From Caenispirillum salinarum AK4 (GTDB lineage: Bacteria; Pseudomonadota; Alphaproteobacteria; Rhodospirillales; Rhodospirillaceae): a stretch of 64,000 nt of DNA. The stretch lies in assembly GCF_000315795.1 (NCBI RefSeq), contig NZ_ANHY01000021.1, forward strand, positions 62,001 to 126,000, in the 5' to 3' direction. Made by a program: the position numbers and the translations under genes. A model generated the notes under the pieces. The model did not search any database. It saw only the letters and a list, made by a program, of their open reading frames with translations, and was not told the DNA's origin. Shown in pieces: positions 1 through 8,974 of the stretch. How positions within the stretch are numbered: position 1 is the stretch's first letter; the number at the start of each line of letters is the position of its first letter.

Positions 1-119
1 CCGGCTGCCGCCGCTGGTTCAACGCGCTGCGCCACACCGTCAGCCACCAGATCCTGGCGACCTACCGCATGGGCGAGGCCCCGCCCGCCCCGGACACGCT
101 TGAGGAGGCATCGCGATGA
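1..119 (+). CDS. soxD: Sarcosine oxidase delta subunit, C-terminal end (partial)
   Basis: Only the last 38 codons are in the window; the 5' part lies upstream. The visible end has the cysteine-arginine-tryptophan-phenylalanine motif GCRRWF, followed by an HTVSHQI stretch and a short acidic tail, as in the small zinc-binding delta subunit of heterotetrameric sarcosine oxidase. Its TGA overlaps the ATG of soxA (ATGA), so the two are translationally coupled. The usual gene order soxB-soxD-soxA-soxG implies that soxB lies just outside the window. The call rests mainly on gene order plus this short motif. Confidence 0.85.
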   Translation, partial: GCRRWFNALRHTVSHQILATYRMGEAPPAPDTLEEASR

Positions 120-3100
120 CCGGCCCCGACCGCCTGCGCGACGGCGGGCTGATCGACCGCACCAAGCCCGTCACCTTCACCTGGAACGGCCGCGTCCTCG
201 GCGGCTACGAGGGCGACACGCTGGCCTCGGCCCTGCTGGCGAACGGCGTGCACCTGGTCGCCCGCAGCTTCAAGTACCGCCGCCCGCGCGGCATCCTCGG
301 CCATGGCACCGAGGAACCCAACGCCATGGTGCAGACCGGCGACGGCAACCGAACGGAGCCCAACCCCAAGGCCACCGTCGTGCCGCTGGTGGAAGGCTTG
401 CGCGCGAAAAGCGTCAACACCGCCAAGGGCGGGCCGGAGAGCGATCCGCGCGCCGGCATGGGGATGCTGTCGCGGTTCATGCCGGCGGGCTTCTATTACA
501 AGATGTTCCACGGCTCGCAGACGATGTGGCAGCGGGTGTGGGAGCCCATCATCCGTCAGGCCGCCGGCTGGGGCACCTGCCCCACCGAGCCCGACCCCGA
601 CACCTATGACCACATGAACCTGCACTGCGACGTGCTGGTGGTCGGCGGCGGCCCGGCGGGCATCGCGGCAGCGCGCGAGGCGGCGAAGTCCGGCGCCCGC
701 GTGGTGCTGGCCGACGAGCAGGAGCGCTTCGGCGGCAGGCTGCTCGACCGGCCGCGCAACCTGGACGGACTGCCCGGCCACGGCTGGGCCGACCGCGAGG
801 TGGCGGCGCTGGCCGAGGAAGCCGAGGTGACGCTTCTGCCGCGCACCACCGTCTTCGGCTACTACGACCACAACCTGCTCTGCGCGCTGGAGCGCCGCAC
901 CGACCATCTGGCCGAGGCCCCCAGCCACGTCACCCGCCAACGCCTGTGGCACATCCGCGCCCGGCGCGTGGTGCTGGCGACCGGCGCGCACGAGCGCCCG
1001 CTGGTCTTCGCCGACAACGACCGTCCCGGCATCATGCTGGCAAGCGCGGTCGCGGCCTATGTGCATCGCTGGGCGGTGCTGCCGGGGCGCGAGGCCGTCG
1101 TCTTCACCAACAACGACGGCGCCTGGGAAGCCGCGCATCTGCTGAAGAAGGCCGGCGCGCCGGCGGTGACGATCATCGACAGCCGCCCCAAGGTCTCCGA
1201 TGCGCTCAAGCGGGACGCCGAACAGGCGGGGATCACCGTGAAGACCGGCCACGCCGTCACCGGCACGCGCGGCGGAAAGCGGGTGACGGCGGCCCTGGTC
1301 CAGCCGGTGAACGCCGACGGAACCAGGGTCAACGGCCCCGCGCAAACCCTCGCCTGCGACCTGATCGCCACCTCGGGCGGCTGGTCTCCGGTGGTGCACC
1401 TGTTCAGCCAGTCGCGCGGCACGCTGACCTATGACGACACCTGGGCCTGCTTCCGCCCCGGCGTCGCCGTCCAGCCGCAGGCCAGCGTCGGTGCCTGCAA
1501 CGGCACCTTCGGGCTGGCCGAGACCCTGGCGGAAGCCGCCGAGGCCGGCGTTGAGGCCGCCCGCGCCGCCGGTTTCGAGACCGCCGCCCCCGCGCCCGCG
1601 CCGTCCGTCGAGGCGCCCGAGGCGACGCCGCCCGTGCCGCTGTGGCTGGTGCCCGCCGACACCGCCCCCGGGCGCGGCGGCAAGTGGTTCGTCGACTTCC
1701 AGAACGACACCACCGCCGCCGACATCCTGCTGGCCGTGCGCGAGGGCTTCGAGAGCGTGGAGCACGTCAAGCGCTACACGCTGGCGGGCTTCGGCACCGA
1801 CCAGGGCAAGACGGCCAACATCAACGCGCTGGCGATCCTGGCGGGCACGCTCGGCCGCCCGATCCCCGAGGTCGGCACCACCACCTTCCGCGCGCCCTAC
1901 ACCCCCGTCACCTTCGGCGCCATGGCGGGCCGGAATCTGGGCGACCGGCTGGAGCCGCAGCGCCTGACCAACATCCACGACCGCCACGTCGCCCTGCGGG
2001 CTGCGTTCGAGGACGTGGGCCAGTGGAAACGCCCCTGGTACTACCCCAAGGCCGGCGAGGACATGCACGCCGCCGTCGCGCGCGAGTGCAAGGCGACCCG
2101 CGACAGCGTGGGCGTGCTGGATGCCTCCACCCTCGGCAAGATCGACATCCAAGGGCCGGACGCGGCGGAGTTCCTCAACCGCGTCTACACCAACGCCTGG
2201 ACGAAGCTGGCCGTGGGCCGGGTGCGCTACGGCATCATGTGCGGCGAGGACGGCATGGTGTTCGACGACGGCACCACCGCCCGCATCGACGAAAACCGCT
2301 ACCTGATGACCACCACCACGGGCGGCGCCGCGCATGTGATGGACCATCTTGAGGAATACCTCCAGACCGAGTGGCCGGACCTGCGCGTGCGCCTGACCTC
2401 GGTCACCGAGCAGTGGGCCACCGTCGCCGTCGCCGGGCCCAAGGCGCTGGAGGTGGTCAAGCGCGTGTGCCCCGACGATGCCATGGCGCCGGCGGACTTC
2501 CCCTTCCTGTCGTGGAAGACCGCCACCGCCGCCGGCATCCCGGCTCGGATCTTCCGCATCAGCTTCACCGGCGAGCTTCAGTACGAAATCAACGTGCCCT
2601 GGCACCACGGCGCGGACCTCTGGGACGCGGTGATGGAGGCCGGCAAGGATTTCGACATCACCCCCTACGGCACGGAAACCATGCACGTGCTGCGCGCCGA
2701 GAAGGGCTTCATCATCACCGGGCAGGAAACGGACGGCACCCAGACGCCCTTCGACCTGGGCATGGACTGGATCGTGTCGAAGAAGAAGCCCGACTTCATC
2801 GGCCGGCGGTCGCTGTTCCGCCCCGACATGCAGCGGCCCGACCGCAAGCAGCTCGTCGGCCTCAAGCCCGAGGACCCCAAGGTGGTCCTGCCCGAGGGCA
2901 CGCAGATCGTCGAGCCGGGCGCGCTCAACCGCCCGCCGCCGGTGCCCATGCTGGGCTTCGTGACCTCCAGCTACCACAGCCCGGCGCTGGAGAGCGGCTT
3001 CGCGCTGGCGCTGATCGCCGGCGGCCGCGACCGCCTGGGCGAAACCGTGGAGGCCGCCCTGCCGAGCGGGCCGGTGACCGTCCGCCTGCATGATCCCGTG

Positions 3101-3136
3101 TTCTATGACGCCGAAGGAGCCCGCCGTGACGGTTGA
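116..3136 (+). CDS. soxA: Sarcosine oxidase alpha subunit
   Basis: Large subunit (1006 aa) of the cytoplasmic heterotetrameric sarcosine oxidase. The complex oxidises sarcosine to glycine and passes the methyl carbon to tetrahydrofolate as 5,10-methylene-THF, with hydrogen peroxide as by-product. Residues 15-110 form the N-terminal ferredoxin-like domain of this family. A dinucleotide-binding glycine motif (GGGPAG) sits at 177-182 and a second nucleotide-binding part follows. From about residue 620 the protein is a GcvT-like aminomethyltransferase domain that binds folate. The length is normal for the family. The start overlaps the soxD stop and the stop overlaps the soxG start, so the genes form a tight operon. 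No frameshift or missing motif was noticed. Confidence 0.96.
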   Translation: MTGPDRLRDGGLIDRTKPVTFTWNGRVLGGYEGDTLASALLANGVHLVARSFKYRRPRGILGHGTEEPNAMVQTGDGNRTEPNPKATVVPLVEGLRAKSVNTAKGGPESDPRAGMGMLSRFMPAGFYYKMFHGSQTMWQRVWEPIIRQAAGWGTCPTEPDPDTYDHMNLHCDVLVVGGGPAGIAAAREAAKSGARVVLADEQERFGGRLLDRPRNLDGLPGHGWADREVAALAEEAEVTLLPRTTVFGYYDHNLLCALERRTDHLAEAPSHVTRQRLWHIRARRVVLATGAHERPLVFADNDRPGIMLASAVAAYVHRWAVLPGREAVVFTNNDGAWEAAHLLKKAGAPAVTIIDSRPKVSDALKRDAEQAGITVKTGHAVTGTRGGKRVTAALVQPVNADGTRVNGPAQTLACDLIATSGGWSPVVHLFSQSRGTLTYDDTWACFRPGVAVQPQASVGACNGTFGLAETLAEAAEAGVEAARAAGFETAAPAPAPSVEAPEATPPVPLWLVPADTAPGRGGKWFVDFQNDTTAADILLAVREGFESVEHVKRYTLAGFGTDQGKTANINALAILAGTLGRPIPEVGTTTFRAPYTPVTFGAMAGRNLGDRLEPQRLTNIHDRHVALRAAFEDVGQWKRPWYYPKAGEDMHAAVARECKATRDSVGVLDASTLGKIDIQGPDAAEFLNRVYTNAWTKLAVGRVRYGIMCGEDGMVFDDGTTARIDENRYLMTTTTGGAAHVMDHLEEYLQTEWPDLRVRLTSVTEQWATVAVAGPKALEVVKRVCPDDAMAPADFPFLSWKTATAAGIPARIFRISFTGELQYEINVPWHHGADLWDAVMEAGKDFDITPYGTETMHVLRAEKGFIITGQETDGTQTPFDLGMDWIVSKKKPDFIGRRSLFRPDMQRPDRKQLVGLKPEDPKVVLPEGTQIVEPGALNRPPPVPMLGFVTSSYHSPALESGFALALIAGGRDRLGETVEAALPSGPVTVRLHDPVFYDAEGARRDG

Positions 3137-3698
3137 TACCCTTCCCTCGCGCCCGCAGGCCTCCGCCGCCGCCGTGACGCTGGAACGGCTGGCGCTGCGC
3201 ACCACGCTCAACCTGCGCGGCGACCCGGCCGACGCGGGGTTCCTCGACGCCGTCAAGCAGGCCACCGGCCTGACGCTGCCGACCGACGCCAACACCTGGA
3301 CCGAGGGCGGCAGCCGCCGGGCTGTCTGGCTCGGCCCCGACGAGTGGCTGGTGGTCGCGCCCGACGACACGGCGGAGGCGCTGGAGCAGGCCGTCCGCAC
3401 CGCGCGCGGCGGCGATCCTTGGCTGTCGGTGACGAACGTCTCCCACAATTCCACCGTCTTCCGGCTCGCCGGGCCGGCCGCGCGCATGGTGCTGGCGAAG
3501 GCGACGCCCATCGACCTGCACCCGCGCGCCTTCGGCGCCAACGCCTGCGCCCAGACGGTGCTGGCCCGCACCCGCGCCCTGATCCTTCTGGCCGAGGCGC
3601 AAGCGCCGGCCTTCGAGGTCTGGGTGCGCAATTCCTTCGCCCAGTACACGGCCGACTGGCTGGAAGACGCGATGCTCGAATACCAGTCGCCCCCATAA
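3126..3698 (+). CDS. soxG: Sarcosine oxidase gamma subunit
   Basis: Gamma subunit (190 aa) of heterotetrameric sarcosine oxidase, a GcvT-fold-related partner of the alpha subunit. The sequence has the family features of a short RTTLNLRGD-like strand, a GPDEWLV motif near residue 75 and the segment around SVTNVSHNSTVFRLAGP. The chosen start is the GTG at 3126: an AAGGAG ribosome-binding site lies six bases upstream. In-frame ATG codons at 3090 and 3105 sit deep inside soxA and have no such site. The gene overlaps soxA by 11 bases and completes the soxDAG group. It is followed by a 57-base gap before the dehydrogenase gene. Confidence 0.92.
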   Translation: MTVDTLPSRPQASAAAVTLERLALRTTLNLRGDPADAGFLDAVKQATGLTLPTDANTWTEGGSRRAVWLGPDEWLVVAPDDTAEALEQAVRTARGGDPWLSVTNVSHNSTVFRLAGPAARMVLAKATPIDLHPRAFGANACAQTVLARTRALILLAEAQAPAFEVWVRNSFAQYTADWLEDAMLEYQSPP

Positions 3699-3755
3699 CG
3701 GGGCCGCCAACATAACAAGGCCCCGGCCCAGACCAGACAGCACGGGAGGACAGCC

Positions 3756-6227
3756 ATGGAGACGCATGCACGCGTGGTGGTGATCGGCGGCGGCGTGGTC
3801 GGGGTCTCGACCCTCTACCACCTCGCCCGGAAAGGCTGGTCCGACGTGATGCTCATAGAGCGGCGCGAATTGACGAGCGGGTCGACATGGCACGCCGCCG
3901 GGCTTCTGCCGCTGTTCAACATGAGTTACTCGGTGGGGCAGATCCACAAGTACTCGGTCCGCTTCTATCAGGAGCTTCAGGAGGAAACGGGCCAGGACGT
4001 CGGCTTCCGCAAGGTGGGCAACATCCGGCTCGCCACCACGCCCGACCGCATGGACGAATACCGCCAGTATGCCGGCGTCGCCGAGACCATCGGGGTGAAC
4101 GTGGAGTTCCTGACGCCCGATCAGGTCAAGGAGCACTGGCCGCTGTGCGAGACCGACGGGTTGATCGGCGCCATCCGCCACCCCGACGACGGCTACATCC
4201 AGCCCGCCGACCTGACCCAGGCGCTGGCCAAGGGAGCCCGGATGCGCGGGGCGAAGATCCACCGCCATACGACCGTGTTGGGCATCGAGCGCACAGGCTC
4301 CGGCGAATGGCTGGTGAAGACCGACAAGGGCGACGTGACCTGCGAGCACATCGTCTCCGCCACCGGCAATTTCGCGCGCAAGACCGGCGCCATGGTGGGC
4401 CTGGACGTGCCGGTGATCCCGGTGGAGCACCAGTACATCGTCACCGACGCCCACCCCGCCGTCCAGGAGCGCCAGGCCAAGGGGCTGCCGGAAATGGGCG
4501 TGCTGCGCGGGGCGGAAGGCAGCTGGTACATGCGCGAGGAGCGCGGCGGCCTGATCCTCGGCCCGTATGAAGTCGGCGCGCCCTGCTGCTACGTCGACGG
4601 CCCGCGCCCCGACAGCGAGTACGAACTGTTCCCCGAGGACGTGGAGCGCCTGGAACCCCACATCGAGGACGCCATCAGGCGCGTGCCCGTGTTCGGCGAG
4701 GCGGGGCTGAAGACCGTCTACAACGGCGCCATCGCCTACACCCCAGACGGCAGCCCCATCGTCGGCCCGGCCTGGGACCTGAGGAATTTCTGGCTGAACG
4801 AGGGCCACAGCTTCGGCATCACGGCGGCCGGCGGCGCCGGATGGCAGCTGGCGGAATGGATCGTCGAGGGCGAACCGTCCATCGACATGATGGGCGTCGA
4901 CCCGCGCCGCTTCGGCCCCTACGCTACCCGCGGCTACCTCAAGCGCAAGAACGAGGAAGCCTACGCCAACGTCTACACCGTCCACTATCCCGACGAGGAA
5001 CGCCCCGCCGGCCGGCCTTTGCGCACCGCCCCCTGCTACGAGCGCATGAAGAACCTGGGCGCGGTCTTCGGCCAGAAATTCGGGTGGGAGCGTCCCAACT
5101 GGTTCGCCCCCGCCGGCGTGCCGCAGGAGGATCACTGGTCCTTCCGCCGCTCGCGCTGGTTCGAGCATGTCGGGGCCGAATGCCGCAACGTGGCGGAAAA
5201 CGTCGGTCTTCTGGACATGACGGCCTTCGCCAAGTGCCGGATCGAGGGGCCGGGGGCGGAAGCCTTCCTCGACCACCTGGTCGCCAACAATCTGCCCAAG
5301 AAGATCGGCCGCGTCGGCCTGTGCCACGCCCTCGCCCCCTCCGGCGGAGTGATGAGCGAGTTCACCATCCAGCGCGAGGCGCCGGACCGCTTCTATCTGG
5401 TCTCGGCCGGCGCGCTCCAGCGCATCGACCACGACTGGCTGCGCAAGCACATGCCGACGGATGGCTCGGTGCGCATGACGGACCTGACCACGCAGATGGG
5501 CGCGCTGGTGCTCGCCGGACCCAAGGCGCGGCAGGTGCTGGAGCGGGTCAGCGACGACGACTGGTCCAACGCCGCCTTCCCCTGGCTGTCCGGGCAGGAT
5601 GTGGTCATCGGCATGGCGCCGGTGAAGGCCCTTCGCGTCAACTTCGTCGGCGAGCTGGGGTGGGAGCTGCACCATCCTCTGGAGATGCAGAACCATCTGT
5701 TCGACACCCTCATGGCCGCCGGCCAGGACCTGGGCCTCAAGCCCTTCGGCATCCGCGCCATGGACAGCCTGCGCCTGGAGAAATCCTATCGCATGGTCGG
5801 CGCCGAACTGTCCATCGAGTACGGGGCCGAGGAATCCGGCCTGGACCGCTTCGTGCGGCCCGACAAGGGCGACTTCATCGGCCGCGATGCGCTGCTGAAG
5901 CGGCGCGAGGAGGGGCTGCGCTGGCGCTTCGTGACGCTGAAGGTCCACGACGTCACCGATGCCGACGCGGTGGGCAACAACCCGGTCCACGACACGGGCG
6001 GCGAACTGGTCGGCCGGGCGACGGCGGGCAACTACGGCTGGCGGGTCGGCGCCTCACTGGCGCTCGCCATGCTGCGGCCCGACGCGGCCGAGCCGGGGAC
6101 GGAACTGGTGATGGACATCCTGGGCACGCCGCACCGGGTGGAGGTCATTGCCGAAAGCCCCTGGGACCCGGAAAACCTGCGGCTGCGCGACAAGGCCGAG
6201 GCGCCGGCCACACCCGCCCATGCCTGA
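3756..6227 (+). CDS. Dimethylglycine/sarcosine dehydrogenase-like flavoprotein with GcvT domain
   Basis: This 823-aa protein has an N-terminal FAD-binding D-amino-acid-oxidase-type domain, with the dinucleotide motif VVIGGGVVGVS in the first 20 residues. It also carries the STWHAAGLLP segment characteristic of dimethylglycine and sarcosine dehydrogenases, where the histidine holds the flavin covalently in characterised members. From about residue 440 it has a folate-binding GcvT domain. Such enzymes oxidise dimethylglycine to sarcosine (or sarcosine to glycine) and load the released formaldehyde equivalent on THF. A GGAGG site precedes the ATG by six bases. Its position directly after soxDAG suggests that the dimethylglycine step feeds the sarcosine oxidase. 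Substrate choice between dimethylglycine and sarcosine cannot be settled from sequence. Confidence 0.9.
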   Translation: METHARVVVIGGGVVGVSTLYHLARKGWSDVMLIERRELTSGSTWHAAGLLPLFNMSYSVGQIHKYSVRFYQELQEETGQDVGFRKVGNIRLATTPDRMDEYRQYAGVAETIGVNVEFLTPDQVKEHWPLCETDGLIGAIRHPDDGYIQPADLTQALAKGARMRGAKIHRHTTVLGIERTGSGEWLVKTDKGDVTCEHIVSATGNFARKTGAMVGLDVPVIPVEHQYIVTDAHPAVQERQAKGLPEMGVLRGAEGSWYMREERGGLILGPYEVGAPCCYVDGPRPDSEYELFPEDVERLEPHIEDAIRRVPVFGEAGLKTVYNGAIAYTPDGSPIVGPAWDLRNFWLNEGHSFGITAAGGAGWQLAEWIVEGEPSIDMMGVDPRRFGPYATRGYLKRKNEEAYANVYTVHYPDEERPAGRPLRTAPCYERMKNLGAVFGQKFGWERPNWFAPAGVPQEDHWSFRRSRWFEHVGAECRNVAENVGLLDMTAFAKCRIEGPGAEAFLDHLVANNLPKKIGRVGLCHALAPSGGVMSEFTIQREAPDRFYLVSAGALQRIDHDWLRKHMPTDGSVRMTDLTTQMGALVLAGPKARQVLERVSDDDWSNAAFPWLSGQDVVIGMAPVKALRVNFVGELGWELHHPLEMQNHLFDTLMAAGQDLGLKPFGIRAMDSLRLEKSYRMVGAELSIEYGAEESGLDRFVRPDKGDFIGRDALLKRREEGLRWRFVTLKVHDVTDADAVGNNPVHDTGGELVGRATAGNYGWRVGASLALAMLRPDAAEPGTELVMDILGTPHRVEVIAESPWDPENLRLRDKAEAPATPAHA

Positions 6228-6250
6228 CAAAAAGGATAAGGCTTAACCCA

Positions 6251-6274
6251 ACGGCCGGCGCCAGCGCCGGCCGT
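6251..6274 (+). terminator. Perfect 10-bp hairpin after the dehydrogenase gene
   Basis: An uninterrupted 10-bp stem with a four-base loop (ccag) starts 23 bases after the stop codon. No T-run follows on the plus strand, so it may act as an mRNA 3' stabiliser or a Rho-assisted stop rather than a true intrinsic terminator. The next gene on the same strand starts about 130 bases further on. Confidence 0.45.
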
Positions 6275-6406
6275 ATCCGCATGGGCGGAACCCCTTCAAA
6301 CTTGATGGCGCAGAATGGTTATTCCATGTCGCATCCGTGACGGCGGAGGTGTCGCAAGCGGCGCATGGTAAGGGGGTGAAACGGACCCATAGGGAGGTTG
6401 CCCCCG

Positions 6407-7801
6407 ATGACCCCGCCGAACTCCGCCTCCGCCGCCGAAGCCCTCGACACCGCCACCGCAGAACCGGCCGACGCGCCGCTGCGCCGCCTCGACCTTCTGG
6501 AAACGCAAGCGTCGAGCGTCGACCAGTCCGACCGCCGGGTGCCCATCAACCTGCGCCAGAGCGGCCCGACGCCGACCGAGCTTCTGATCTCCACCCGCGT
6601 GCGCAAGTCGCCCTACTGGCACCTGAGCCACAAGGCCGGCTGCTGGCGCGCCACCGTCTACAACCGCATGTACCACCCGCGCGGCTACGTCCGTCCCGAG
6701 GACGGCGGGGCCATGGTGGAATACGACGCCCTGGTCAACCGCGTGACCATGTGGAACGTCGCGGTCGAACGCCAGATCTGCGTGAAGGGCCCCGACGCCG
6801 AAGCCTTCGTCAATTACGTCATCACCCGCGACGTCACCCGCGTCGCGCCCATGCGCGGTAAATACGTCATCCTGTGCAACGAGCGCGGCGGCATCCTGAA
6901 CGACCCCGTCCTGCTGCGCATCGCCGAGGACGAGTTCTGGTTCTCCCTGTCCGACAGCGACATCGAGATGTGGCTGCGCGGCGTCAACACCGGCCTGAAG
7001 ATGGACGTCGACATCGCCGAGATCGACGTGTCCCCGGTCCAGATCCAGGGGCCCAAGTCCGAGGACCTCATGGCCGACCTGGTGGGCGACGCGGTGCGCG
7101 CCATGCCCTACTACGGCCTGATGGAAGCCACCGTCGGCGGCCGGTCGGTCGTGGTCTCCCAGACCGGGTTCTCCGGCGAGAAGGGCTATGAAATCTATCT
7201 CCGCGACGCCACCCTGTATGCGGAGGACATGTGGAACGCCGTGCTGGAGGCCGGCGAGAAGCACGGCCTGATGGTCATCGCGCCGGCCCACCATCGCCGC
7301 ATCGCCGCGGGCATCCTGTCGTGGGGCCAGGACCTGGACCACGAGACCCTGCCCTTCCAGTGCAACCTGGGCTACCAGGTGCCGCGCAAGAAGACCGCCG
7401 ACTACATCGGCAAGGCGGCGCTGGAAAAGGTGCGCGCCGACCTGGAGGCCGGCGGGCGGCCCTATCGCCAGCAGCTTGTCGGCATGGTCATGGGCGGGCG
7501 CCCGATCACCGACTATGCGCCCGACTTCTGGCTGATCTCGGGCGCCGACGGCGGCGAGCCCGTGGGCTATGTCACCAGCCCGTGGTACTCGCCGGAGCTG
7601 GGCGCCAACATCGCCATGGGCTACGTCCCGTTGGAGATGTCGGCCCTGGACACCCCGCTGAGGGTCTGGCTGCCCGAGCAGTACGCGGAAATCCCCGGCC
7701 AGCCGGTGGAGGCCAAGGTGGTGCAGATGCCCTTCCGCGCCTCCGCCAACCCCAGCGCGCGCGAACGGGCCCGCCTGCAAGGCCGCGATTACGCGGACTG
7801 A
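6407..7801 (+). CDS. GcvT-family THF-dependent demethylase, DmdA-like, substrate unknown
   Basis: This 464-aa protein has the GcvT/DmdA fold. Residues 70-330 contain the features seen in dimethylsulfoniopropionate demethylase and related folate-dependent demethylases: an ERQ strand near the start of the domain, the segment GGILNDPVLLRIAED followed by SDSD, a DVSPVQIQGPKS motif, and a TGFSGEKGYEIYLRD motif. A C-terminal barrel follows. The protein is longer than DmdA (about 370 aa) and nearer in length to the aromatic O-demethylases LigM/DesA. Such enzymes usually make 5-methyl-THF, which fits the adjacent methylene-THF reductase-like gene. The chosen ATG has an AGGGAGG site nine bases upstream; a TTG nine bases earlier is less likely. 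The methyl donor could be a betaine or another methylated compound, but that is inference. Confidence 0.82.
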   Translation: MTPPNSASAAEALDTATAEPADAPLRRLDLLETQASSVDQSDRRVPINLRQSGPTPTELLISTRVRKSPYWHLSHKAGCWRATVYNRMYHPRGYVRPEDGGAMVEYDALVNRVTMWNVAVERQICVKGPDAEAFVNYVITRDVTRVAPMRGKYVILCNERGGILNDPVLLRIAEDEFWFSLSDSDIEMWLRGVNTGLKMDVDIAEIDVSPVQIQGPKSEDLMADLVGDAVRAMPYYGLMEATVGGRSVVVSQTGFSGEKGYEIYLRDATLYAEDMWNAVLEAGEKHGLMVIAPAHHRRIAAGILSWGQDLDHETLPFQCNLGYQVPRKKTADYIGKAALEKVRADLEAGGRPYRQQLVGMVMGGRPITDYAPDFWLISGADGGEPVGYVTSPWYSPELGANIAMGYVPLEMSALDTPLRVWLPEQYAEIPGQPVEAKVVQMPFRASANPSARERARLQGRDYAD

Positions 7802-7831
7802 GACCGCCCGCCACCCCGCAAGCCACTGAAA

Positions 7832-7857
7832 CGGCGGCCCCGCCCAAGGGGCCGCCG
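7832..7857 (+). other. 10-bp GC hairpin between two operon genes
   Basis: A perfect stem, cggcggcccc against ggggccgccg with a six-base loop, lies in the 72-base gap before the reductase-like gene and ends about 16 bases before its start codon. There is no T-run. It could be an mRNA processing or stability element that sets the relative output of the flanking genes. Confidence 0.5.
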
Positions 7858-7873
7858 AAAGGAGAGGTGCGTC

Positions 7874-8854
7874 ATGTCGCCATCGCCTTCCCCATCCCCT
7901 GCGTCCTCCGGCGAGGAGGACCCCGAGCCCGGCCTGGCGGAGGCCGCGGCGGTGCGCGCGCTGTCCCGGAGCTTTTCCACCGAGGTCACGCCCCGGGCGG
8001 CGCGCGCGCTTTCCCGCTTCGACGCCCTTCTGCCGCACGGCACGGCGGTGTACGTGCCGCATCTGCCCGGCCTGGATTACGAAGCCGTCGTCCCGCCCCT
8101 CTGCGCCCGTCTGAAGGCCGAGGGCATGGTGCCCGTCCCCCACCTGGCCGTCCGCGCCGTGCCGAGCCGCGAGGCGCTCGACCGCTGGCTGGCCGCGCTG
8201 GTGGACCGCGGCGGGGTGGACCGCCTGCTGCTGCTGGCCGGCGGAACCGAAACGCCGGCCGGCCCCTTCGCCTCGACCCTGCCGGTGCTCGACGACGGCA
8301 TCCTGCTGCGCCACGGCCTGACCACCCTGGGCGTCGCCGGCCACCCGGAAGGCCACCCCCAGGCCTCGGCCGAGGAGCTGGCGCGGGCGCTGAAGGCCAA
8401 GCAGGACTACGCCGCCGAAACCGGCTCCACCCTCTGGATCACGACGCAGTTCACGTTCTCCGCGACGCCCGTCGTCGGCTGGCTGCGGGCAATCCGGGCC
8501 GCCGGGATCACCCTGCCGGTGCGGGTCGGCCTGCCGGGACCGGCCAGCCCCCGCACGCTGCTCCGCTATGCGCTCAGTTGCGGGATCGGCGCCTCCCTCA
8601 CCGCCCTGCGCCGCCGCCCCGGCGCCGCCGCCGGGCTGCTGGGCACCTGGACGCCCGAAGCCATGATCCGCGACATCGCCGCCGCCGCCGTGGCCGAACC
8701 GCAAAGCGCGCCGCAGGGGTTGCACGCCTTTCCCTTCGGCGGGGTGGAGACCACCGCCCACTGGTTCCGCGCGCTGTCCGGTCAACGGGCCGAAGAGGAA
8801 GCACAGAGCTTTTCACGCGCGCAGCGCGGGCGCGAAACGCGAATAGGGTCGTGA
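7874..8854 (+). CDS. Methylenetetrahydrofolate reductase-like protein
   Basis: A 326-aa protein of the MTHFR TIM-barrel family, divergent from housekeeping MetF. Visible family features are the opening strand with the SFSTEVTPR segment (residues 33-41), an LLLAGG turn around residue 120, TQFTFSATPVVGW (a flavin/folate-site region) around residue 198, PVRVGLPGPA around residue 217 and HAFPFGGVETTAHW near the C-terminus. It would interconvert 5-methyl-THF and 5,10-methylene-THF. In demethylation pathways this reaction runs in the oxidative direction, returning methyl groups to the folate pool. The ribosome-binding site AAGGAGAGG lies just upstream. Pairing with a DmdA-like demethylase repeats an arrangement known from folate-dependent O-demethylation loci. 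Confidence 0.82.
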   Translation: MSPSPSPSPASSGEEDPEPGLAEAAAVRALSRSFSTEVTPRAARALSRFDALLPHGTAVYVPHLPGLDYEAVVPPLCARLKAEGMVPVPHLAVRAVPSREALDRWLAALVDRGGVDRLLLLAGGTETPAGPFASTLPVLDDGILLRHGLTTLGVAGHPEGHPQASAEELARALKAKQDYAAETGSTLWITTQFTFSATPVVGWLRAIRAAGITLPVRVGLPGPASPRTLLRYALSCGIGASLTALRRRPGAAAGLLGTWTPEAMIRDIAAAAVAEPQSAPQGLHAFPFGGVETTAHWFRALSGQRAEEEAQSFSRAQRGRETRIGS

Positions 8855-8974
8855 CCACGATCCCGCGCCGATCAGGCGCGTGAGCCCTCGTGGCGCCTGC
8901 CCTCGTGGCGCCTGAACGACGGCCCCGGCGTGCCAAGCGCCGGGGCGCAAGCAAGGAAAACGGAGTCCGCCGCC

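Noticed and set aside
62-3757. Very long open frame on the minus strand (over 1200 codons) opposite soxA/soxG; similar ones at 2925-5990, 6296-8785, 8813-10699 (minus) and 11426-14431 (plus)
   Set aside because: These are antisense shadows of high-GC coding genes. They show low-complexity His/Gly/Arg/Ala-rich translations, no domains and no ribosome-binding sites, while the opposite strand encodes recognisable enzymes.
6275-6406. Possible folate, glycine or SAM riboswitch before the DmdA-like gene
   Set aside because: The leader has purine-rich and G-rich parts, but no known aptamer core could be matched by eye. A covariance-model search would decide.
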